The notes under the pieces are model-generated. The model ran no database searches and was not told the origin of the DNA. It saw only the letters and a program-made list of their open reading frames with translations. A stretch of 9,199 nt of DNA from Betaproteobacteria bacterium. GTDB lineage: Bacteria; Pseudomonadota; Gammaproteobacteria; Burkholderiales; SG8-41. Made by a program: the position numbers and the translations under genes. The DNA is taken from assembly GCA_020028375.1 (NCBI GenBank), contig JAHZNX010000070.1, forward strand, positions 1 through 9,199. The letters are read 5' to 3'. This document shows, in pieces, positions 5,931 to 9,199 of the stretch. Position 1 is the stretch's first letter; every line of letters begins with the position of its first letter.

Positions 5931-6686
5931 TCAACAGGATGTGAGGCCACCATCGAGCACCAGCGTCTGCCCGGTGATGTACGAGGCCGCGGGGCTCGCC
6001 AGGTAGCGCACCGCGGCCGCGACCTCATCGACCGTGCCAAACCGGCGCAGCGGTATGCGGGCGAGCGCCGAATCGCGATAGCCAGGCTCGCCGAGCGACC
6101 ACGCGCGCGACGGCGTGTCCACCCGGCCGGGGGCGACCGCGTTGACGCGGATGCCGTGCTCCGCCCACTCGATCGCGAGCATCCGCGTCATTTGCATGAC
6201 CGCGGCCTTGGCGATGCCGTAGGCCGAGCGGCTCGCCAGCGCCACCAGCCCGTGGGTGGAGGCGATGCTCACGATGCAGCCCGGCCTGCCGGCCTTCACC
6301 AGGTGCCGGCCCATCTGCTGGCTCATGAAGAACGTCCCCTTGAGATTGACGTCGATGACCTCCTGCCAATCCGCAGGCGTTACATCCAGCGCCGGCTTCT
6401 TCAGCGGGACGCCTGCATTGTTGATCAGGATGTCGAGGTGACCGCAGGCGCTCACGACCTGCGCCATCGCCTTGTCGATGCTCTCCTGCGACCGCACGTC
6501 GAGAGCCACCCGCACCGCGCGGGCGCCCGCCGCCTCAATTCCCGAAACGACCGCCGCCAGCTTCTCCGGGTGCGTCGAGGAGACAGCCATGTCGAACCCG
6601 TCGCGCGCGAGGGCGAGCGCGATCGCGGCGCCGATGCCCTGCGACGCGCCGGTCACGAAGGCCGTCCGCCTTCCCGCGGACGGCAT
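5931..6686 (-). CDS. SDR family NAD(P)-dependent oxidoreductase, canonical active site
   Basis: A 251-residue classical SDR, FabG-like in shape. It has the complete cofactor motif TGASQGIG (12-19), NNAG (89-92), Asn114 in the DVNLKG segment, and the catalytic Ser143, Tyr156 and Lys160 (SAYGIAK) at the exact family spacing. NAVAPG (182-187) and ITGQTLVLDGG (237-247) close the fold. It should be a soluble cytoplasmic enzyme that interconverts an alcohol and a ketone with NAD(P)(H); the substrate is unknown. ATG 6686 is chosen because GAGG lies eight bases upstream and the fold begins at once. An in-frame ATG at 6752 overlaps the transporter stop as ATGA and would add 22 low-complexity residues, so it remains possible. 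The gene lies between the MFS transporter and the second SDR (65 bases to the GTG of that gene) and is probably in the same operon. Confidence 0.92.
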   Translation of the reverse strand: MPSAGRRTAFVTGASQGIGAAIALALARDGFDMAVSSTHPEKLAAVVSGIEAAGARAVRVALDVRSQESIDKAMAQVVSACGHLDILINNAGVPLKKPALDVTPADWQEVIDVNLKGTFFMSQQMGRHLVKAGRPGCIVSIASTHGLVALASRSAYGIAKAAVMQMTRMLAIEWAEHGIRVNAVAPGRVDTPSRAWSLGEPGYRDSALARIPLRRFGTVDEVAAAVRYLASPAASYITGQTLVLDGGLTSC

Positions 6687-6748
6687 GACTCGTGCCTCGT
6701 GGCCCGTAGCGGGTGACGCCCGCCGGCTTCCGCTTCCGCCTTTTGCCT

Positions 6749-8020
6749 TCATCGTTCCGGCCTACCGCCAGCCGCGCGGCCCGGCGCGCCGCGCTCGGCG
6801 TAGGCGAGCCACGCCACCGACGCCGCCTGCAGCACCCAGCACAACCCAAACGCGGCGATATACCCCTCGAGCGCGTAGCGCCCGTCGGTCACCGGCCACA
6901 GTCCGATGATCGCGCCGACACTGTACTGGACGGCGAACGCGAGCAGGAACGTGACCATGTTGAGCGCCGTCACGACGCGCCCCGTCATTTCCCTGGGAAA
7001 GCGCGCGGCGAGCAGCGGGAACGCGAGCGTCCCGAACGGGCAAAGACCCATGAACAGGATCCAGAGCGCGAGGCTCGCCGCCCCGTAACCGAGCACGATC
7101 GGGATCATCGACACGGTGGACGCAATGCAGCCCGCGAAAAAGGTCCGAAGCGGGGCAACCCCGCGCTGCGCGAGACGATCGGAGAGCGTGCCGCAGAGCA
7201 CGCCGCCCACGCCGAAGGCGCCGGCGGCGAACAGCAGGTCCTGCGCCAGGGCCGCGCGGTCGAGCCCCGCGACATCGCGCATCCACGGCCCCGCCCACAA
7301 ACCGAGGAGCCCGATGCCGACCGCCTGCACGGACGCCGAGGCGAGTCCGATGGACCAGAATCCGCGATCCCGCAGGATCGCGCCGACGACGGCGATCTGG
7401 CGCCGCAGCGTTGTCCCCGCCGCGGACACGGGCTTTTCGGGGACGATGAGAAAGATCGCCAGGCTGGCAAAGACCGCAAGGCCCGACAGCACCAGGAAGA
7501 GCGTCCGCCAGTCGATCACCCGCAGCGCCAGCTCGACCGGCTTGGTCGCGGACAGCGCGCCGATCGCTCCGACCAGCAGCATCCAGCCCATCAGGGTCGC
7601 CAGGCGTTCCATCGGAAACCACAGCGCAAACACCGTAATGGACGACATCAGGCACACCGCGACTCCCAGGCCGATCAGCGCGCGGCCCGCCAGCAGCGCG
7701 GGCAGGCCCGACGAAATCGCAAATACCACACCGCCCAGAGCGGCGACGAGCAGCATGGTCGCGTTGACGCGGCGCGGGCCATAACGGTCGATCAGCAATC
7801 CCAGCGGCAGCTGCGCCCCGGCGAAAGCCAGGAAATAGACGCTGGTGAGCAGCCCCAGCGTGCCGGGCGACAAGTCGAACGCCTGGGTCAGCTCGGGAAA
7901 CACCACCGAATTGACGTTGCGGAACAGAAAGGAGACGTAATAGCCCGCCGCGAACGGCAGGAACACGGCCGCGAACAGGCGCAGGCCGGTGGGCGCGGTG
8001 GCGGGCGCGGCGGAAATCAC
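6749..8020 (-). CDS. MFS transporter
   Basis: A 423-residue, 12-helix-type major facilitator. Hydrophobic segments fill residues 13-200 and about 220-408 as two bundles separated by a polar loop around 196-210. The MFS motif A between helices 2 and 3 is present as GLLIDRYGPRRV (74-85), with its second-half echo GTLSDRLAQRG (277-287). An Arg in helix 4 (GRALIGLGV, 112-120) is typical of the family. It is an inner-membrane secondary transporter, probably an organic-anion or metabolite symporter given its neighbours, but the substrate and direction cannot be deduced. The GTG at 8020 is selected because it overlaps the stop codon of the upstream dehydrogenase as GTGA and starts the protein just before helix 1. 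The frame is open far upstream, but that part overlaps the dehydrogenase coding region and reads as non-membrane, Arg-rich sequence. Confidence 0.92.
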   Translation of the reverse strand: MISAAPATAPTGLRLFAAVFLPFAAGYYVSFLFRNVNSVVFPELTQAFDLSPGTLGLLTSVYFLAFAGAQLPLGLLIDRYGPRRVNATMLLVAALGGVVFAISSGLPALLAGRALIGLGVAVCLMSSITVFALWFPMERLATLMGWMLLVGAIGALSATKPVELALRVIDWRTLFLVLSGLAVFASLAIFLIVPEKPVSAAGTTLRRQIAVVGAILRDRGFWSIGLASASVQAVGIGLLGLWAGPWMRDVAGLDRAALAQDLLFAAGAFGVGGVLCGTLSDRLAQRGVAPLRTFFAGCIASTVSMIPIVLGYGAASLALWILFMGLCPFGTLAFPLLAARFPREMTGRVVTALNMVTFLLAFAVQYSVGAIIGLWPVTDGRYALEGYIAAFGLCWVLQAASVAWLAYAERGAPGRAAGGRPER

Positions 8021-8955
8021 GTGAGCGGTGTAGGCAGCGGCTGGCCGGCGAAATGCGCGCGCAGATTCGCGAGCAGCTTTCGACCGCGTTCCTCGCGAAC
8101 TTCGCGGGTGGTGGATCCGATATGCGGAGCGAGCACGACCTGCTCCATTGCGGCGAGCTCCGCGGGCACTCTCGGTTCGTCCCAGAAAACGTCCAGCGCC
8201 GCGCCGGCGATGCGCCGGTCCTTCAGTGCCGCGATCAGCGCCCGCTCGTCCACGATCGGGCCGCGCGCGATATTGACGAAATAGCCCTCCGGCCCGAGCG
8301 CATCCAGGATCCGCGCGTCCACCAGGCCGCGGGTCTGCGGCGTCAGCGCGCACGCCACGACCAGGCAGTCGGACTCGCGCGCCAAGCTCGCAAGATCCGG
8401 ATGGTACGCGTAGGCGATGTCCGCCTTCCGGCGCGGCCCGTGATAGCACACCGACATCCCGAACGCCTCCGCCCGCTTCGCAATCTCCCGGCCGATGGCG
8501 CCGAGCCCGATGATGCCGCAGGTCTTGCCGCCCAGTCCCGAGCCCGGCGGAAGGAGACCGGACAGCCAGCGTCCCCCCCGAACAAAACGGTCGGCCTCCG
8601 CAATACGGCGCATCGCCGCGACGATCAGCCCCATCGCCAGGTCGGCGACATCCCCGGTGATCGAATCCGGCGTGTTGGTGACTGCTACGCCTCGGCGCTT
8701 CGCCAGGGCGAGATCCACGCCGCCATGCGGAGTGCCAAAGCAGCCGATGATCTCCAGCCGGGGCAGCGCCTCGAATTGGCGGCTCTCGATCCCGGAGGAC
8801 CCGGTCGTCACCACCGCGCGCACTTTCCCGGAAATTTCCTTCACGAGCGCGTCCGGATCGGGCGCGGTCCACAGCTTGTGGACAGCGTACTCGCGCTCGA
8901 GCGCGGCGAGCGTCGGCGCGTAGATCGGCACCAGGACGAGGATTTCTGGTCTCAC
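8017..8955 (-). CDS. D-2-hydroxyacid dehydrogenase (hydroxypyruvate/glyoxylate reductase-like)
   Basis: A 312-residue NAD(P)-dependent enzyme of the D-isomer-specific 2-hydroxyacid dehydrogenase family. The Rossmann motif GLGAIG is at residues 150-155. The catalytic set is complete: Arg231 (NIARG), Glu260 (DVFWDEP) and His278 (APHIGS). The substrate-binding loop GTPHGG at 74-79 is family-typical. After the second Rossmann strand comes HGPRRK (172-177); its basic residues suggest NADP(H) preference, as in glyoxylate/hydroxypyruvate reductases (inference). The enzyme reduces a 2-oxoacid to a D-2-hydroxyacid or the reverse in the cytoplasm. The start is GTG at 8955 with no strong Shine-Dalgarno; the only upstream ATG (8957) runs straight into TGA in another frame. 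It is the first clear gene of the minus-strand operon and overlaps the MFS gene by four bases. The heptamer repeat array ends 17 bases before its start. Confidence 0.93.
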   Translation of the reverse strand: MRPEILVLVPIYAPTLAALEREYAVHKLWTAPDPDALVKEISGKVRAVVTTGSSGIESRQFEALPRLEIIGCFGTPHGGVDLALAKRRGVAVTNTPDSITGDVADLAMGLIVAAMRRIAEADRFVRGGRWLSGLLPPGSGLGGKTCGIIGLGAIGREIAKRAEAFGMSVCYHGPRRKADIAYAYHPDLASLARESDCLVVACALTPQTRGLVDARILDALGPEGYFVNIARGPIVDERALIAALKDRRIAGAALDVFWDEPRVPAELAAMEQVVLAPHIGSTTREVREERGRKLLANLRAHFAGQPLPTPLT

Positions 8956-9029
8956 ATCTTCGCCCAGAAATCGGTGACGATTAAGGGTGACGAATAATGG
9001 TGACGATTAAGGGTGACGAAAACCGGCAT
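8952..9029 (-). CDS. Possible 25-codon leader ORF through the repeat array
   Basis: An ATG at 9029 opens 25 codons that run through the A/T-rich half of the heptamer array. It stops at TGA 8954-8952, overlapping the GTG of the dehydrogenase as GTGA, the same arrangement seen at the next gene junction. An in-frame ATG at 9065 would extend it by 12 residues. The peptide (starts MPVFVTLNRHHY, ends DFWAKM) has no recognised family. The Shine-Dalgarno is weak at either start. It may be a translated coupler or leader peptide, or simply chance within repeats. Confidence 0.25.
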   Translation of the reverse strand: MPVFVTLNRHHYSSPLIVTDFWAKM

Positions 9030-9090
9030 GGTGTCGAATCCCGTCACCCGCACCTCGTCACCCATACCTCGTCACCTGTATCTCGTCACC
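8973..9090. repeat. Inverted array of phased heptamers, GGTGACG x4 then CGTCACC x4
   Basis: On the plus strand GGTGACG begins at 8973, 8986, 8999 and 9012, exactly every 13 bases, with A/T-rich spacers (ATTAAG, AATAAT, ATTAAG). Copies 1-2 and 3-4 form a near-perfect 26-base tandem. The reverse complement CGTCACC begins at 9042, 9056, 9070 and 9084, exactly every 14 bases, with spacers CGCACCT, CATACCT and TGTATCT. A one-mismatch heptamer GGTGTCG at 9030-9036 pairs with the first CGTCACC copy around a five-base loop at the centre. The array fills nearly all of the 138-base gap between the partial gene at the right edge and the dehydrogenase. It could be a dispersed intergenic repeat element, a multi-site regulator target, or a structured leader. 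Its nature cannot be decided here. Confidence 0.85.
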
Positions 9091-9093
9091 TGT

Positions 9094-9199
9094 CTAATAG
9101 TGGGACTTGAAGCTGATCGCCTCGCGGTAAGCGAGGTCTTTCAGGTCGATATAGGAGCGCTTGGTTTTCTTGTCCACCGTATACTGGATCTTGCGGTTG
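9094..9199 (-). CDS. 3' end of an unrecognised CDS
   Basis: Thirty-five complete codons read leftwards from the window edge to a TAG stop at 9096-9094; the start lies outside. The tail is rich in charged residues (KIQYTVDKKTKRSYIDLKDL, then AYREAISFKSHY) and uses ordinary coding-like codons without the Arg/Ala bias of shadow frames. I do not recognise the family from this fragment. It reads in the same direction as the dehydrogenase block, separated from it only by the repeat array, so it may be the preceding gene of the same operon. Confidence 0.6.
   Translation of the reverse strand, partial: NRKIQYTVDKKTKRSYIDLKDLAYREAISFKSHY

Noticed and set aside
5185..6006. Plus-strand ORF opposite the two SDR genes
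   Set aside because: Asp/Arg/Ala-rich shadow; the minus strand encodes two SDR folds with ordered motifs.
6687..6752. ATG at 6752 as start of the canonical SDR (ATGA overlap with the MFS stop)
   Set aside because: The added 22 residues are low-complexity and unlike SDR N-termini, and GAGG lies in good position before ATG 6686. It is kept as an alternative, not excluded.
6713..8284. Very long plus-strand ORF opposite the MFS and dehydrogenase genes
   Set aside because: The translation is Arg/Gln/His-rich low-complexity sequence with no domain. It is the antisense shadow of membrane-protein codons in GC-rich DNA, and the minus strand carries complete family motifs.
8973..9090. CRISPR array
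   Set aside because: Units are only 7 bases with 6-7-base spacers, spacers are partly repeated, and orientation flips midway. None of this fits CRISPR repeats and spacers.
8973..9090. Plasmid-type iteron origin
   Set aside because: There is no replication initiator gene or classic A/T-rich melting region beside it, and the array sits within an apparent chromosomal metabolic operon.

Overview
The window is a GC-rich stretch of bacterial chromosome. It most resembles a betaproteobacterium (Burkholderiales-like), chiefly because of a Bug/TctC-type solute-binding protein gene, an otherwise dense gene layout and frequent GTG starts. This placement is inferred from gene content; no rRNA or tRNA gene is present to confirm it.

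Plus strand, 1-5124. First comes the 3' part of a membrane protein that joins an M50 (site-2-protease-like) domain to a HlyD-type adaptor domain. A patatin-like lipoprotein gene follows. Next is a tight three-gene block joined by ATGA overlaps that encodes a cobalt-type nitrile hydratase/thiocyanate hydrolase-family enzyme. Its beta subunit is split into two proteins, encoded in the order beta-N half, beta-C half, metal-binding alpha subunit. A Bug-type periplasmic binding protein follows 46 bases later on the same strand and may deliver a substrate or product of the enzyme.

Minus strand, 9199-5128. The 3' end of an unrecognised gene enters from the right edge. After it comes a 138-base gap almost filled by an ordered array of heptamers: four GGTGACG every 13 bases, then four CGTCACC every 14 bases, as read on the plus strand. 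Downstream, in the direction of transcription, lie a D-2-hydroxyacid dehydrogenase, an MFS transporter (GTGA overlap), a canonical SDR oxidoreductase and a second SDR whose catalytic tyrosine position holds lysine. These four look like one operon for uptake and redox handling of a hydroxy-acid-type compound. The substrate cannot be read from the sequence.

The two blocks converge with only three bases between the stop codons at 5124 and 5128. The points most worth a second look are the split nitrile hydratase-like enzyme with no visible cobalt-insertion partner, the tyrosine-less SDR, and the heptamer array with a small ORF running through it into the dehydrogenase start.
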